Counted from the stretch's first letter, positions 15,911 through 27,115 are shown. The stretch is 64,000 nt of DNA from an uncultured bacterium (GCA_903908715.1 CAIVSY010000016.1:1-64000), one strand, 5' to 3'. Numbers and translations are program-made. The notes: generated from the letters alone by a model not told the origin.

Positions 15911-18313
15911 ATGAAGGCGGCAGCAGGATTAGGTCTGGGATCGTTATTTGTGGGAGCGGGGCATTGCATGGCGCAGGAAGTTGCGGAGGCCGGGACGGCG
16001 GTTGCAACCACACCCTGGTACTGGTATGTGGCACCATTGGCTTCGGTTCTTGCTCTTGTTTTCGCCTTTATCATCTACCGGATGATGATGTCGGCTAATC
16101 CCGGCAATGATCGTATGCGCGAGATCGCAGGTTATGTGCGTGAAGGGGCCATGGCCTATCTGTTCCGCCAGTACAAGGTGGTTGGAATTGTGTTTATTGC
16201 TTTGGTAGTCATTCTTTCTGTTCTTGCGTTTGTAGGAATCCAGAATCCCTTTGTTCCAGTTGCGTTCCTGACCGGCGGCTTGTTCTCGGGTTTGTGCGGT
16301 TATCTGGGTATGCGGACTGCAACGAACGCATCGTCCCGAACGGCGCAGGGTGCGAGCGAGAGCCTGAACCGGGGGCTCCAGGTGGCCTTCCGGTCGGGTG
16401 CTGTGATGGGCTTGGTGGTTGTGGGTTTCGGACTGCTGGATATCTGTCTTTGGTACTTGATCCTCGATAAGCTGATTTTTACGGCTGCGAATATGCAGAA
16501 TGGTTTGTCCTGGATGGGGCTTACCTTTGTGCCGCAAGGATGCAGTGAGCTTGAAAAGATTGTGCACATCACCACGACAATGTTGACGTTTGGAATGGGC
16601 GCTTCGACTCAGGCATTGTTCGCTCGTGTCGGTGGCGGCATCTACACCAAGGCGGCGGATGTCGGCGCGGACCTTGTTGGAAAGGTCGAGGCGGGCATAC
16701 CCGAGGATGATCCCCGGAATCCTGCGACGATCGCCGACAATGTGGGCGACAATGTGGGCGATGTGGCTGGCATGGGAGCGGACCTGTACGAGTCGTATTG
16801 CGGGTCTATTCTCGCCACTGCGGCGCTGGGCGCATCCATTGGTGTCGCCGAAAATAATCTCAAGGAAGCGGTTAATTTTGTCATTGCCCCGATGGTTGTG
16901 GCTGGCATTGGTACGCTTCTTTCCATACTCGGAATATTCATGGTGCGTTGTAAGGAGAATGCGGACCAGAAGAATCTCCTTAGAGCGTTGTTGACTGGTA
17001 CTCTCGGCAGTTCAGTGCTGATCGTCGTTGCGTTGGCGGTCATGGCATGGCTGGGCATGATTTCGTGGGGTATCTTCGGCGCTGTTCTGGCGGGACTGCT
17101 CGCAGGCGTTCTGATTGGCCAGGCAACGGAGTATTATACGTCGGATGCCTATTCGCCCACACAAGGCATTGCCGGTCAGGCAAAGATGGGGCCGGCCACT
17201 GTGATCATCGATGGTTTGTCCACCGGCATGCTGTCTTCCTGGGTGCCGGGTGTGATTATTGTTGTCGGTATTCTCTTCGCATTCGGTCTTGCAGGGGGAT
17301 TTTCAAATTTTGCCCACGGTTTGTACGGAGTGGGATTTGCGGCTGTCGGCATGCTCGCCACGTTAGGAGTGACCCTGGCCACTGACGCCTACGGTCCTAT
17401 TGCCGACAATGCGGGCGGCAATGCAGAGATGTCACACCTGCCTCCACAAGTTCGTGAACGGACAGATGCCCTGGATGCGCTTGGCAATACAACGGCGGCA
17501 ACCGGCAAGGGTTTTGCCATCGGTTCCGCAGCCTTGACGGCCCTTGCCTTGCTGGCGGCCAATATTGAGGAAGTGAAACTGTGGGTCTCCAAACTGGCCG
17601 CGGAATCGTCTGACGGGACATTCCTGGTTGGCAAGAAGGCCTTTACGGCGGCGTCCGCACATACGGCAACGGTTCTTGATTTTGTCGAGGCGCTGGAAAT
17701 CCATGTTCTGAATCCGCTGGTGCTTTGCGGGTTGTTTCTGGGCGCGATGCTTGCGTTTGTTTTCGTTGCCATGTCGATGAAGGCGGTTGGTCGGGCGGCC
17801 GGCGCGATGGTGAATGAAGTGCGTCGTCAGTTTGCCGAGAAACCCGGCATTATGGGGGGGACGGAGAAACCTGATTACGCGCGCTGTGTGGCGATCTCCA
17901 CTGCCGGAGCGCAGAGGGAAATGATTGTGCCGTCGTTGATGGCCATTGTGGCACCGGTTGTGGCTGGCCTTGTGCTGGGGATCGGTGGTGTCATGGGGTT
18001 ACTTGCGGGTGCTTTGACCACGGGGTTTGTTCTGGCAACGATGCTGAACAACGCAGGTGGTGCCTGGGATAATGCCAAGAAATTCATTGAAAAGGGGAAT
18101 CTGGGCGGCAAGCGACTGCCGGATGGCAGCAAGAACCCCGTTCATAGCGCGGCGGTTATCGGAGATACCGTGGGCGACCCTTGCAAGGACACAAGTGGTC
18201 CATCCCTGAATATCCTGATCAAGCTCATGAGCATGGTCTGTATTGTGTTCACTCCGGTAATCGTCAAGTATTCGCCGATCGTGCAGAAGTGGATCGGTTT
18301 GGCTGCGCGATAA
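15911..18313 (+). CDS. hppA: Membrane-bound ion-translocating pyrophosphatase, K+-dependent type
   Basis: An 800-residue polytopic membrane protein that hydrolyses pyrophosphate to pump H+ or Na+. The substrate/Mg motif [20 protein letters not shown] is intact, as are [18 protein letters not shown] and the C-terminal [19 protein letters not shown]. The [10 protein letters not shown] segment has alanine where K+-independent enzymes have lysine, so the K+-dependent class is expected; the pumped ion cannot be told with certainty. The ATG at 15911 has a GAAAGGA ribosome site; an upstream TTG at 15848 is inside the promoter. The first 25 residues resemble a signal peptide (hydrophobic, then HCMAQE), an extension before the first usual membrane segment. 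A terminator follows, so it is monocistronic. Confidence 0.95.
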   Translation: MKAAAGLGLGSLFVGAGHCMAQEVAEAGTAVATTPWYWYVAPLASVLALVFAFIIYRMMMSANPGNDRMREIAGYVREGAMAYLFRQYKVVGIVFIALVVILSVLAFVGIQNPFVPVAFLTGGLFSGLCGYLGMRTATNASSRTAQGASESLNRGLQVAFRSGAVMGLVVVGFGLLDICLWYLILDKLIFTAANMQNGLSWMGLTFVPQGCSELEKIVHITTTMLTFGMGASTQALFARVGGGIYTKAADVGADLVGKVEAGIPEDDPRNPATIADNVGDNVGDVAGMGADLYESYCGSILATAALGASIGVAENNLKEAVNFVIAPMVVAGIGTLLSILGIFMVRCKENADQKNLLRALLTGTLGSSVLIVVALAVMAWLGMISWGIFGAVLAGLLAGVLIGQATEYYTSDAYSPTQGIAGQAKMGPATVIIDGLSTGMLSSWVPGVIIVVGILFAFGLAGGFSNFAHGLYGVGFAAVGMLATLGVTLATDAYGPIADNAGGNAEMSHLPPQVRERTDALDALGNTTAATGKGFAIGSAALTALALLAANIEEVKLWVSKLAAESSDGTFLVGKKAFTAASAHTATVLDFVEALEIHVLNPLVLCGLFLGAMLAFVFVAMSMKAVGRAAGAMVNEVRRQFAEKPGIMGGTEKPDYARCVAISTAGAQREMIVPSLMAIVAPVVAGLVLGIGGVMGLLAGALTTGFVLATMLNNAGGAWDNAKKFIEKGNLGGKRLPDGSKNPVHSAAVIGDTVGDPCKDTSGPSLNILIKLMSMVCIVFTPVIVKYSPIVQKWIGLAAR

Positions 18314-18332
18314 CGGAATGCCGCTGTAACGG

Positions 18333-18372
18333 GAGCGGGGCGTCCTGCAAGGATCGCCCCGCTCTTGCTTTT
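18333..18372 (+). terminator. Rho-independent terminator after hppA
   Basis: A 10-bp stem GAGCGGGGCG (18333-18342) / CGCCCCGCTC (18355-18364) followed by TTGCTTTT. It starts 20 bp after the hppA stop. Confidence 0.85.
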
Positions 18373-18413
18373 CCGGCGTGGACACGGGATAATGCCTTGA
18401 GAGGATTTGTCCT

Positions 18414-19187
18414 GTGAAGATAACCTTTCTTGGCACTGGTACATCTGTCGGCATTCCTGTGATCGGGTGTGATTGTCGTGTATGCCGATCCCGTGATCCG
18501 CGAAACAAGAGGAGGCGTTCAAGCCTCTACCTACAGACGCCCGATGCCAGTATTGTGATTGATACCTCGCTGGATTTCAGGGAGCAGGCGATTGCCTATG
18601 GCGTCCCGCGCGTGGATGCCGTCCTAGTTACACATTCGCATGCCGATCATATCTTCGGGCTCGATGATATCCGTCGTTACAATACTCTTCAGGGGATGGT
18701 TATCCCGGTATACGGTTCATCCGAAACGATTGCGGACCTTATCCGGATATTCAATTACATCAACGTCCACGAACCTGAGCCGGGTGTCTTTCGCCCGCGC
18801 CTTGATTTCAAGGAAGTGCATCAGTCATTAGCGGTTGGGAGCATTACCGTGACCCCTTTGCCGGTCATTCATGGCAAGGCGGCCACTTACGGCTATCGGC
18901 TGGATCACCAGGGGCGGTCTGTCGGGTATGTGCCGGATTGCAAAGAAATGCCGGAAGGCACCGTGAACGGATTTCGAGGTGTCGATGTCATGATACTGGA
19001 CGGATTGCGGCATCGGGCACACCCCACACATTTGACGGTCGAAAAGGCGATCGGTCTGCTTGAAAGGATCGGGGCCCGGCATTCCTATCTGACGCATATC
19101 TGTCATGATCTGGATCACGAGGAAACGCAGGAGTCGATGCCGCCCGGAGTGTTCCTGGCCTGTGACGGGTTAGCGCTGAATTTGTAG
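18414..19187 (+). CDS. MBL-fold metallo-hydrolase (PhnP / RNase Z-like)
   Basis: A 257-residue metallo-beta-lactamase-fold protein. [19 protein letters not shown] opens the fold. [14 protein letters not shown] carries the HxHxDH metal site. [13 protein letters not shown] and [12 protein letters not shown] supply later histidines, and [11 protein letters not shown] matches the fourth motif with its aspartate. The early [19 protein letters not shown] segment is the hallmark of the PhnP-like group, which includes phosphodiesterases acting on cyclic phosphates. Start is GTG with GAGAGG upstream. It probably has its own transcript after the hppA terminator, and lies ahead of gatC. Fold certain, substrate unknown. 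Confidence 0.85.
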   Translation: MKITFLGTGTSVGIPVIGCDCRVCRSRDPRNKRRRSSLYLQTPDASIVIDTSLDFREQAIAYGVPRVDAVLVTHSHADHIFGLDDIRRYNTLQGMVIPVYGSSETIADLIRIFNYINVHEPEPGVFRPRLDFKEVHQSLAVGSITVTPLPVIHGKAATYGYRLDHQGRSVGYVPDCKEMPEGTVNGFRGVDVMILDGLRHRAHPTHLTVEKAIGLLERIGARHSYLTHICHDLDHEETQESMPPGVFLACDGLALNL

Positions 19188-19215
19188 ATTTCGGGAGGTT
19201 GCGGCCTGAAGAGGC

Positions 19216-19244
19216 TTGCGCCTTGGACTGATCTCCGGTATCAA
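19216..19244 (+). promoter_or_regulatory. Possible gatCAB promoter
   Basis: TTGCGC (19216-19221), 17 bp, TATCAA (19239-19244), upstream of gatC. Only moderate match to consensus. It covers the TTG that would otherwise be the longer gatC start. Confidence 0.33.
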
Positions 19245-19290
19245 GATTGCTCTGATAGCGATAACGGTTCAGGACGATGGTGAGGGGCGG

Positions 19291-19596
19291 ATGACTCAAG
19301 GCAAGAAACAATGCGGGCAAGGGGTGGACGTCAAGTATGTGGCCAACCTTGCCCGTATGGATCTCTCGGGGGACGAGGCGGATGCATTCCAGAGGCAACT
19401 GGCAAGGGTGGTTGAGTATTTCCGCGAGTTGCAGGAACTGGACCTGACTGGGGTTGAGCCAATGGCTCATGCCGCTGTCATTGAAAACGTTTTTCGGGCG
19501 GATGTTCCTCGCGAGAGCCTTCCGCGGGATGAAGTGCTTAGGAATGCGCCCCAGGCGAATGCCGATCTGTTTGTGGTGCCGAAAATCGTTGAATAG
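19291..19596 (+). CDS. gatC: Asp-tRNA(Asn)/Glu-tRNA(Gln) amidotransferase subunit C
   Basis: A 101-residue GatC, the small scaffold that wraps between GatA and GatB. VKYVANLARMDLSGDEADAF and the central LDLTGVEPMAHA are family hallmarks. The ending NADLFVVPKIVE is the usual C-terminus. The ATG at 19291 with GAGGGG upstream gives the normal length; a longer frame from TTG 19216 adds 25 residues with no family match. It is the first of gatC-gatA-gatB. The complete GatCAB implies that Gln-tRNA and/or Asn-tRNA is made by transamidation. Confidence 0.92.
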   Translation: MTQGKKQCGQGVDVKYVANLARMDLSGDEADAFQRQLARVVEYFRELQELDLTGVEPMAHAAVIENVFRADVPRESLPRDEVLRNAPQANADLFVVPKIVE

Positions 19597-19604
19597 GGGA
19601 CGGG

Positions 19605-21068
19605 ATGGATGGATGGAATAGATTGACGGCCCATGAGCTGGTTGACCGGATGAATCGTCGGGAATGCTCCTCTGAAGAGGTTGTGCGATCCGTATTGGAT
19701 GCGATTCAGAGCAAGGATGGTCCTATTCATGGTTATCTTTCGGTAGATCCCGAGGATGCGCTTGCGCAGGCGAGGGCTGCGGATACTGCTCGAAGGAATG
19801 GTGTTTCCGGCAGACTCATGGGTGTTCCTGTGGCTGTGAAGGATGTGTTGAATGTCCGTGGGCAATCCTGCACGTGCGCTTCGCGTATCCTGAAGGGATA
19901 CACGGCCCCGTATGATGCAACGGCCATTGCGCGATTGAGGGCTGAGGGGGCGATCTTTCTCGGGCGGACCAATATGGACGAGTTCGCAATGGGGTCGACA
20001 ACCGAGAACTCCGCCTACGGGGTGACACGCAACCCGTGGGATCTCGGGCGAGTCCCGGGCGGCTCCAGCGGCGGTTCAGCGGCGGTTGTTGCCGCTGACG
20101 AGGCCATTGTTGCGATCGGGACGGACACGGGAGGTTCGATTCGTCAGCCGGCTTCGTTTTGCGGATGCGTCGGACTGAAGCCAACCTATGGAAGGGTTTC
20201 CCGTTACGGACTTACGGCCTACGCTTCTTCTCTCGATCAAATAGGCCCTATGGCGAAGGACGTGAGAGATGCCGCACTGTTGTTCGAGATCATGAGCGGG
20301 CATGACCCGATGGATTCCAGTTCGCTGCCGGAGGCGGTTCCTGCTGCCGGAGATCTTCTGGTTCCCGACTTGAAAGGGATACGACTAGGCCTGCCGGCGG
20401 AGTATTTTGTTTCCGGCATGGATGCGGATGTCGAGAGATGTGTCAGGCATGCCGTTCAGCAGTGCAAGGACCTGGGTGCGGAAATTGTGGAAGTCTCGCT
20501 CCCGCATACCCGGGCGGCCATCGCTACCTACTACATTATCGCGACGGCGGAAGCCTCGGCCAACCTGGCCCGTTTCGATGGTGTCCGCTATGGGACCAGA
20601 GCGACGGGCGCAAATGAACCGATTGAGCTGTACAAGAGGACGCGCGCGGAAGGGTTTGGACCGGAGGTCAAGCGGCGGATTATCCTAGGGACGTATGTAC
20701 TGAGCAGCGGATATTACGATGCGTATTATGTCACGGCGCAGAAGGTGCGTTCGCTGATCCGGGAGGATTTCGGCAAGGCTTTCAGCCAGTGCGATGCAAT
20801 TCTGGCGCCCGTTTCCCCTACAGCGGCTTACCAGATTGGGGAGAAGAGCGAGGATCCGCTGCAGATGTATCTGGGCGATATTTTTACCGTACCGGTCAAC
20901 CTGGCAGGAATCTGCGGTCTTTCCGTGCCCTGCGGGTTTACAGGTGCAGGTTTGCCGGTTGGCTTGCAGGTTATCGGGCCAGCCTTAGGCGAAATGATTG
21001 TGCTGAAGGCGGGTGCGGCGTTTGAGAAGGTGTCCTGTGCGGCAGGACGGCGACCGGGATTGATGTAG
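19605..21068 (+). CDS. gatA: Asp-tRNA(Asn)/Glu-tRNA(Gln) amidotransferase subunit A
   Basis: A 487-residue amidase-signature enzyme, the glutaminase of GatCAB. The catalytic Ser-cisSer-Lys triad region is visible: PVAVKDVLNVRG holds the lysine and GRVPGGSSGGSAAVVAA the serine-rich core, followed by GTDTGGSIRQPASFCG with the nucleophile serine. The C-terminal LAGICGLSVPCGFTGAGLPVGLQVIG is typical. It releases ammonia from glutamine for GatB. It lies 8 bp after gatC and 12 bp before gatB. Confidence 0.97.
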   Translation: MDGWNRLTAHELVDRMNRRECSSEEVVRSVLDAIQSKDGPIHGYLSVDPEDALAQARAADTARRNGVSGRLMGVPVAVKDVLNVRGQSCTCASRILKGYTAPYDATAIARLRAEGAIFLGRTNMDEFAMGSTTENSAYGVTRNPWDLGRVPGGSSGGSAAVVAADEAIVAIGTDTGGSIRQPASFCGCVGLKPTYGRVSRYGLTAYASSLDQIGPMAKDVRDAALLFEIMSGHDPMDSSSLPEAVPAAGDLLVPDLKGIRLGLPAEYFVSGMDADVERCVRHAVQQCKDLGAEIVEVSLPHTRAAIATYYIIATAEASANLARFDGVRYGTRATGANEPIELYKRTRAEGFGPEVKRRIILGTYVLSSGYYDAYYVTAQKVRSLIREDFGKAFSQCDAILAPVSPTAAYQIGEKSEDPLQMYLGDIFTVPVNLAGICGLSVPCGFTGAGLPVGLQVIGPALGEMIVLKAGAAFEKVSCAAGRRPGLM

Positions 21069-21080
21069 TTTCGGAGGCAT

Positions 21081-22517
21081 ATGACGAAGTACAAGGCTAC
21101 CATTGGCCTTGAGGTGCATGTTCAGCTCAAGACGCGAACCAAGATGTTCTGCGGATGCAGCACGTCATTCGGGGCACCTCCGAATACGCAGGTCTGTCCG
21201 GTTTGCCTTGGGTATCCCGGTAGCCTTCCTGTCATGAACGGAGAGGCGATCCGGCTGACTGTCATGGCTGGCTTGATGCTTGGATGCCGGGTCAACCCCT
21301 TCAGTAAGTTTGATCGCAAGAATTATTTTTATCCCGATATGCCCAAGAACTACCAGATCTCACAGTACGACAAGCCGCTGTGTCTGGGGGGTGGGGTAGA
21401 TGTCGAGATGGGAGAACAGACGCGTAGAATCGGGCTGACGCGTATTCACCTGGAAGAGGATGTGGCCAAGAACCTCCATATGGCGACATGGAGTGGAATC
21501 GATTTCAACCGGGCCGGCGTACCCCTGATGGAAATTGTTTCAGAACCGGAGTTGAGTACGCCGGACGAGGCGATGGCCTATCTCCAGACATTGCGCCAGA
21601 TCCTGGTCTATGCCGGGGTCAGCGAGTGCAACATGGAGGAGGGTAACCTGCGCTGTGATGTGAACGTCAGCGTACGGCCCGAGGAACAGTCTGCCCTTGG
21701 AACAAAGATTGAGATCAAGAACCTGAATACATTCAAAGGGGTTCACGGGGCCCTGGTCTATGAGATTGCCCGTCAGATCGCGGCTGTTCAGGCCGGGGAA
21801 CCCATCCGTCAGGAGACGCGGCGCTGGGATTCCGAGATGGAAGAGACTTTTCCGATGCGAACCAAGGAGGAGGCTCACGATTACCGGTATTTTCCGGAGC
21901 CGGATCTTATGCCGGTATCCCTTCCCGCACGATGGGTAAGGCAATGGGAGTCCGAACTGCCGGAATTGCCCGCAACGCGGCGGGATCGTTTTATCACGCA
22001 GTACGGGATTCCGGAATATGACGCAAAGGTATTGTCGGCTGATCGGGCCATCGGAGAGTATTTTGAGGCCGCCGTCCGCGTGTCAAGGCACGCGAAAGCG
22101 ATCTCCAATTGGGTGATGACAGACGTTTTACGTGTACTCGCCGAAAGGGCGGTGTCTATTGAGAAGTTCCCGATTGCTGCCGCTGAACTGGCGGAACTGG
22201 TGGAACTGGCCGAAACCCGGCAGATCAATTCCAATACAGCCAGGACGGTCTTTGAAGTGATGCTTGGGGGGGGCGGCAAGGCTTCGGATATTGTCCGGGA
22301 GCGGGGCCTGACCCAGGTAAGCGATGCGGGTGCGATCGAGGTGATTGTCCGCCAGGCGATCGAATCCAATCCGAAGTCGGTTGAGGATTATCGGAATGGC
22401 AAGGAGGCCGCAATGAAGTTCCTTATTGGCCAGGTCATGAGGGCCAGCAAGGGCAAGGCGAATCCGCAAATGGCATCCGAGCTTCTGGGGCGGATGCTGG
22501 GGCCCCCGTCTTCGTAG
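21081..22517 (+). CDS. gatB: Asp-tRNA(Asn)/Glu-tRNA(Gln) amidotransferase subunit B
   Basis: A 478-residue GatB of usual length. It opens IGLEVHVQLKTRTKMFCGC, and CPVCLGYPGSLPVMN supplies the paired cysteines of the zinc site. Kinase-domain motifs are seen in the FDRKNYFYPDMPKNYQISQ segment and in MEIVSEPEL. The C-terminal YqeY-like tRNA-binding tail ends with GKANPQMASELLGRML. GatB activates misacylated Glu-tRNA-Gln or Asp-tRNA-Asn with ATP and receives ammonia from GatA. Last gene of the operon. Confidence 0.97.
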   Translation: MTKYKATIGLEVHVQLKTRTKMFCGCSTSFGAPPNTQVCPVCLGYPGSLPVMNGEAIRLTVMAGLMLGCRVNPFSKFDRKNYFYPDMPKNYQISQYDKPLCLGGGVDVEMGEQTRRIGLTRIHLEEDVAKNLHMATWSGIDFNRAGVPLMEIVSEPELSTPDEAMAYLQTLRQILVYAGVSECNMEEGNLRCDVNVSVRPEEQSALGTKIEIKNLNTFKGVHGALVYEIARQIAAVQAGEPIRQETRRWDSEMEETFPMRTKEEAHDYRYFPEPDLMPVSLPARWVRQWESELPELPATRRDRFITQYGIPEYDAKVLSADRAIGEYFEAAVRVSRHAKAISNWVMTDVLRVLAERAVSIEKFPIAAAELAELVELAETRQINSNTARTVFEVMLGGGGKASDIVRERGLTQVSDAGAIEVIVRQAIESNPKSVEDYRNGKEAAMKFLIGQVMRASKGKANPQMASELLGRMLGPPSS

Positions 22518-22533
22518 CCGTTGGCGGCACTGA

Positions 22534-22563
22534 TTGACCGCATATGCCTGATGGTGTTATAAG
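22534..22563 (+). promoter_or_regulatory. Promoter of the tandem ATPase operon
   Basis: TTGACC (22534-22539), an 18-bp spacer and TATAAG (22558-22563), just before the first GspE-like gene. It fits an independent transcript for the three ATPase genes and possibly trxB. Confidence 0.5.
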
Positions 22564-22598
22564 TTGCACATGTCGAATCCAGCAAAGGAGATGGCGTC

Positions 22599-24305
22599 TT
22601 GACCTCCAATGACGAATACGTCCTTGAAGTACTGAAGGAGGAAGGCATGGTGACGGCCGGGCAGATCGATTATGTTCGCGCCAACCATCCCGGACAAGGG
22701 ACTACGGTCGATGCTCTTGTAGCCGCCAAGGTTGTTGACGGGGAAGATATTCTGCGTGTACTCGCAAGCCGGTTCGGCATGGAAATGATCAGCCTTGCTA
22801 ATCATCCGATTCCGCCCGCCGTGCTGGCTGCGGTTCCGGGGGATGTGGCCAGAAAGTACAAGATCATTCCGGTTTCAAAGCACGAATCGGTACTCATGGT
22901 TGCTGTTGGCGATCCCCTTGAAATGGATACGCTCGACAGTCTTCGTTATGTCCTGAAGACGGACGTTGAAGGCGTGGTTGCGCCGCCGGAGGAGATCACC
23001 GTGGCGCTGGATCGGTTCTATCCGCGCGAAGCCTCGGTGGAAACGATGATCGACCAGTTGACGGAGGGCACGGTGGCGATGGTTGCCTCCGGGCGTGCTG
23101 ATTTACGGGAGGACTCGGACGTCACGGAATCGGATGTCCCAATCATTAAGCTGGTGAGTCTGATCATTTACGAGGCATACAGGAATAGGGCTTCGGATAT
23201 TCACTTGGAGCCGCTTGAGAAGCGCTTCCGCGTCCGGTACCGCATTGACGGAGTTCTGCATGAGGTGGACAGTCCTCCCAAGCGGCTTCAGGCGGCAATC
23301 ATCAGCCGTGTGAAGATCATGGCGACAAACATGAAGATTGCCGAAAAGCGCATTCCCCAGGATGGCCGCATTCAGGTCAATATCAAGGGGCGGGAGCTGG
23401 ACCTTCGTGTCTCCACCGTGCCCACCGGACATGGCGAAAGCGTTGTGATGCGTATCCTTGATAAGCAGAATCTGGCCCTCGGGTTGCCGAAACTGGGATT
23501 CCTTGCCGACGATCAGGAGACCTTCATGCGTCTGATTGCCTTACCGGAAGGCATTCTTCTTGTAACCGGGCCCACCGGCTCAGGTAAGACCACCACCCTG
23601 TACGCCTGCCTTAACCACGTTAACCGGCCGGACCGTAAGATCATTACTGTGGAAGATCCGGTGGAATATCAGCTCTCTGGCATTAATCAAGTGCAAGTGC
23701 GAGAGGATATCGGGCTGACCTTCGGAGCCGCCTTGCGATCTATTCTTCGCCAGGCGCCGAACATCGTCATGATCGGTGAAATTCGCGACTTGGAGACCGC
23801 GCGCATAGCGACGGAAGCGTCTCTTACGGGGCACCTCGTGTTCAGCACCCTGCATACCAATGATGCGCCCAGTGCCATCACGCGTTTGCAGGATCTGGGT
23901 GTTAAGCCTTTTCTCGTCGCTTCCTCCGTTCGTGCTATCATGGCCCAGCGGCTTGTGCGTTGTATCTGTGAGCATTGCCGCGAGGAGCATAGGCCGACTG
24001 CCACCGAAATCAAGTTGCTTGGCGCATCGGCTGAACAATTTGCCAATGTTCAACTGTTCCGGGGGCGTGGATGCAACAAGTGTGCATTGACCGGCTATTC
24101 CGGCCGCTCGGGTATTTTCGAGATCCTGGTTATCGATGACGAGATCCAGCGCATGATTTTCGACAAGGTGGGCGCATTGGAGATCCGGAAGCGGGCGCGG
24201 GAACTGGGTATGCGCACACTCCGGGAAGATGGATTAAGGAAGGTGGTTATCGGAACCACGACATTGGATGAAGTGTTACGGGCCACAATGGGAGATGTTG
24301 CCTGA
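22599..24305 (+). CDS. GspE/PilB-type secretion or pilus assembly ATPase (first copy)
   Basis: A 568-residue hexameric ATPase. An N-terminal GspE_N domain (residues 1-150) is followed by the N2 domain ([20 protein letters not shown]). Next come Walker [10 protein letters not shown] near residue 325, the Asp box ([10 protein letters not shown]), Walker B MIGEIRD and the His box ([13 protein letters not shown]). A tetracysteine zinc site follows (CICEHC, then CNKC), typical of extension ATPases. It starts at TTG 22599, supported by AAAGGAG 8 bp upstream; the first in-frame ATG would remove part of the N-terminal domain. It would power pseudopilus or type IV pilus assembly at the inner membrane. 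No other pil or gsp membrane genes are adjacent. Confidence 0.88.
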   Translation: MTSNDEYVLEVLKEEGMVTAGQIDYVRANHPGQGTTVDALVAAKVVDGEDILRVLASRFGMEMISLANHPIPPAVLAAVPGDVARKYKIIPVSKHESVLMVAVGDPLEMDTLDSLRYVLKTDVEGVVAPPEEITVALDRFYPREASVETMIDQLTEGTVAMVASGRADLREDSDVTESDVPIIKLVSLIIYEAYRNRASDIHLEPLEKRFRVRYRIDGVLHEVDSPPKRLQAAIISRVKIMATNMKIAEKRIPQDGRIQVNIKGRELDLRVSTVPTGHGESVVMRILDKQNLALGLPKLGFLADDQETFMRLIALPEGILLVTGPTGSGKTTTLYACLNHVNRPDRKIITVEDPVEYQLSGINQVQVREDIGLTFGAALRSILRQAPNIVMIGEIRDLETARIATEASLTGHLVFSTLHTNDAPSAITRLQDLGVKPFLVASSVRAIMAQRLVRCICEHCREEHRPTATEIKLLGASAEQFANVQLFRGRGCNKCALTGYSGRSGIFEILVIDDEIQRMIFDKVGALEIRKRARELGMRTLREDGLRKVVIGTTTLDEVLRATMGDVA

Positions 24306-25396
24306 TGATTAACAGCAGCCAGATTGAAATGAGCGACCTCCTGCAGTTGGTGGTCGATGAGGGCGCTTCCGATCTGCATCTCGAGGTTGGTGTGCCTCCG
24401 GTCCTGCGTATTCATGGCGGGATGCAGCCAATCGATGCAACGGCACTGACCCCGGAAGATACAGAACGTTTTATGAAGAGTATCACCTCCGAGGATCATC
24501 AGCAGAAGATCCGGGAAGGCGGGGGAACGGATTTCGGGTTCGGATTCGGCAAGGCCGCACGGTTTCGTGTCAGTGTTTTGAAGGCCAAGGGGTCAATTGG
24601 AATGGTCCTGCGCCAGATTCCATCAAAGCTTATGTCGCTCGACGGGATTGGTCTGCCCCCCCAGGTGAAAGAACTGCTTTTCCGGCCGCGCGGACTGATC
24701 TTGGTGACAGGGCCGACGGGGTCGGGCAAAACCACCACGCTGGCCTCCATGATCAATCTCATCAACGAGCAGCGTGATGCCCACATCATCACTATTGAAG
24801 ACCCCGTGGAATACTATCACGACCACAAGAAGTCCGTGGTGACGCAACGGGAGATCGGGGTTGATGTCCCTACGTTCAGCGAGGCCCTGCGGAGGGCGCT
24901 GCGACAGGATCCGGATGTTATTCTTGTGGGTGAAATGCGGGATCTTGAAACCATGATTGCGGCGATTACGGCTGCGGAAACAGGGCATCTAGTCCTGGCT
25001 ACGTTGCATACGACCGGTGCGGCTCGTACCGTAGACCGTATTGTGGATGCGTTTCCGATGGGACAGCAATCGCAGGTGCGCACCCAGTTGGCGTCTGGGA
25101 TTGTTGCCGTCATATCCCAGCTGCTTCTTGTCCGGGCGGACGGTCCCGGGCGGGTGGCCGCCTTTGAGATCATGATCACAACCCCAGCCATACAGGCGCT
25201 AATCCGGGAGAGCAAGACCTACCGCATCACGTCTGAAATCCAGACGGGGGCGAAATACGGCATGATCACTCTTGATGCTCATCTTTTGGCTCTATACGAG
25301 GCGGGGCGAATTACGTATGAAGATCTCATTACAAAGGCTCAGGATCCCGAGTCGATTGTTGTGAAACTGGAAGAATCCAACCGCAAGAAAAGGTAA
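24305..25396 (+). CDS. pilT: PilT-like twitching motility / retraction ATPase
   Basis: A 363-residue ATPase of PilT length and layout. [17 protein letters not shown] is the N-terminal domain hallmark. Walker [10 protein letters not shown] sits near residue 137, [21 protein letters not shown] is the Asp box region, Walker B reads LVGEMRD, and [15 protein letters not shown] the His box. The C-terminal [11 protein letters not shown] segment is typical, although the AIRNLIRE motif is shifted to AIQALIRE. PilT hydrolyses ATP to depolymerise the pilus. Its start codon shares one base with the preceding stop, so translation is probably coupled to the GspE-like gene. Confidently PilT-family; whether it retracts a pilus depends on pilin genes outside the window. 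Confidence 0.88.
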   Translation: MINSSQIEMSDLLQLVVDEGASDLHLEVGVPPVLRIHGGMQPIDATALTPEDTERFMKSITSEDHQQKIREGGGTDFGFGFGKAARFRVSVLKAKGSIGMVLRQIPSKLMSLDGIGLPPQVKELLFRPRGLILVTGPTGSGKTTTLASMINLINEQRDAHIITIEDPVEYYHDHKKSVVTQREIGVDVPTFSEALRRALRQDPDVILVGEMRDLETMIAAITAAETGHLVLATLHTTGAARTVDRIVDAFPMGQQSQVRTQLASGIVAVISQLLLVRADGPGRVAAFEIMITTPAIQALIRESKTYRITSEIQTGAKYGMITLDAHLLALYEAGRITYEDLITKAQDPESIVVKLEESNRKKR

Positions 25397-25402
25397 TGTC
25401 TC

Positions 25403-27115
25403 ATGGCTGAAGCCAGGCAAACTGAACCGATCCTGCAACTTCTGGATTCACAGGGGTTGATCAGTGCCGAACAGGCACAGGAAGTGCTCGAAGAACACCA
25501 GCGTAGCGGCAAGCCCGTGCGCAACGTGGTCGTCGATATGGAAATTATTCCTGAGGATACCCTTCTGGAGCTTATTGCGGAGAGTCTTGGTACCCGGGTT
25601 GTGAATCTTCCCGCGACCGACATCCCGCCGGATGTCGTCCATGCGATTCCCACGAGCGTGGCGCGAATGTATATGGTAGTGCCGGTTGATAGGAGCGCAA
25701 ACTCCGTCACATTGGCCTCCTATGACCTGATGAGTCCGGAGAAGTCCGATGAGCTGATGTTTGTGCTTTCCAGGGATGTTTTGATTGTCTTGGCCCGGGA
25801 AGAGGATATCCGGTCTCATGTGAACCAATTGTATGGCGATGACAGCGCTTCTGTAACGGAAATGCTGTCCGCACTTGAGTCTGAGATTGAGTCCACGGAG
25901 CAATTGATTGAGCTTGGCTCTTCGACGGATGAGCGTGGCATCGAGGAGGCTGCCGGTTCAGCGCCTGTGATCCGGTATGTGAATCTGGTGTTGTACCAGG
26001 CCGTGCAGGATCGAGCATCGGATATCCATTTCGAGCCTTTCGAGAGTGAGTTCAAGATTCGCCTGCGCGTGGATGGGGCGTTGTATGATCTTGCGCCACC
26101 GCCGAAGAAACTGGCCCTTCCAGTTATTTCCCGTCTCAAGGTAATGGCCAATCTCAATATTGCGGAGCGTCGTCTGCCCCAGGATGGCCGCATTCAGCTG
26201 ACTATCGCCGGGCGACAGATCGACTTTCGTGTCTCCTGCCTGCCAACCCAGTTTGGAGAAAGCGTGGTTTTGCGTGTTTTGGACCGGGGTGTTGTGTCGC
26301 TGGATATCGATAATCTCGGGATGCCAGACGATATCCTCAGCCAGTTCCTCCTGGATCTCGACAAGCCAAACGGCATAATCGTGGTTACGGGGCCCACGGG
26401 TTCTGGCAAGACAACCACCCTCTATTCGGCATTGCGGCGCCTGAATACCGTTGAGTCCAAGCTGCTGACTGCGGAGGATCCGGTCGAATATGAAATTGAC
26501 GGCATCATACAGGTTCCGATCAATGAGGCCATTGGAAACTCATTTGAGCGTGTCTTGCGCGCCTTTCTGCGTCAGGACCCGGACATATTGATGATTGGTG
26601 AAATTCGTGACCTGACCACCGCGCATATCGCCATTCATGCGTCGCTGACCGGTCACTTGGTTTTCAGTACGCTTCACACAAACGATGCGGCAGGTGCAGT
26701 CACCCGCCTGATCGACATGGAAGTGGAGCCCTTCCTGATATCTTCCACCCTTGAAGCTGTCATCGGTCAGCGGCTCGTGCGAACCATTTGCACGAACTGC
26801 AAGACCGCATACAAGCCGGATGATCAGATTCTGGCCAGTCTTTCGATGAAGCGCGCGGATGTGGGGGACCGTCCATTCTACTATGGAGCGGGCTGTGAGC
26901 ATTGCCATAACACGGGGTACAAGGGCCGGAAGGGGATTTACGAGTATCTCATGATTTCCGATCCGATTCGGGAACTGATCAATCAGCGGCAGCCAACTCT
27001 TATTCTGCGGGATAAGGCAGTTGAACTCGGGATGCGCACTCTCCGTCAGGATGGAGTCCGCAATATTCTCGACGGTTACACAACCGTGGAGGAAGTGCGT
27101 CGCTACACCTCATAA
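25403..27115 (+). CDS. GspE/PilB-type secretion or pilus assembly ATPase (second copy)
   Basis: A 570-residue paralogue of the gene at 22599 with the same domain order. The GspE_N domain ([14 protein letters not shown]) is followed by [20 protein letters not shown], Walker [10 protein letters not shown] near residue 330, [18 protein letters not shown] and [13 protein letters not shown]. The zinc site is kept (CTNC, then CEHC). It has diverged well away from the first copy, so this is not a recent duplication. It lies 6 bp after pilT in one transcript. The two assembly ATPases may serve two machines (a type II secretion system and a type IV pilus), or form a mixed motor. Confidence 0.88.
   Translation: MAEARQTEPILQLLDSQGLISAEQAQEVLEEHQRSGKPVRNVVVDMEIIPEDTLLELIAESLGTRVVNLPATDIPPDVVHAIPTSVARMYMVVPVDRSANSVTLASYDLMSPEKSDELMFVLSRDVLIVLAREEDIRSHVNQLYGDDSASVTEMLSALESEIESTEQLIELGSSTDERGIEEAAGSAPVIRYVNLVLYQAVQDRASDIHFEPFESEFKIRLRVDGALYDLAPPPKKLALPVISRLKVMANLNIAERRLPQDGRIQLTIAGRQIDFRVSCLPTQFGESVVLRVLDRGVVSLDIDNLGMPDDILSQFLLDLDKPNGIIVVTGPTGSGKTTTLYSALRRLNTVESKLLTAEDPVEYEIDGIIQVPINEAIGNSFERVLRAFLRQDPDILMIGEIRDLTTAHIAIHASLTGHLVFSTLHTNDAAGAVTRLIDMEVEPFLISSTLEAVIGQRLVRTICTNCKTAYKPDDQILASLSMKRADVGDRPFYYGAGCEHCHNTGYKGRKGIYEYLMISDPIRELINQRQPTLILRDKAVELGMRTLRQDGVRNILDGYTTVEEVRRYTS

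Noticed and set aside
19216-19290. Longer gatC start at TTG 19216
   Set aside because: The added residues match no GatC and lie on a possible promoter; ATG 19291 gives the normal length.
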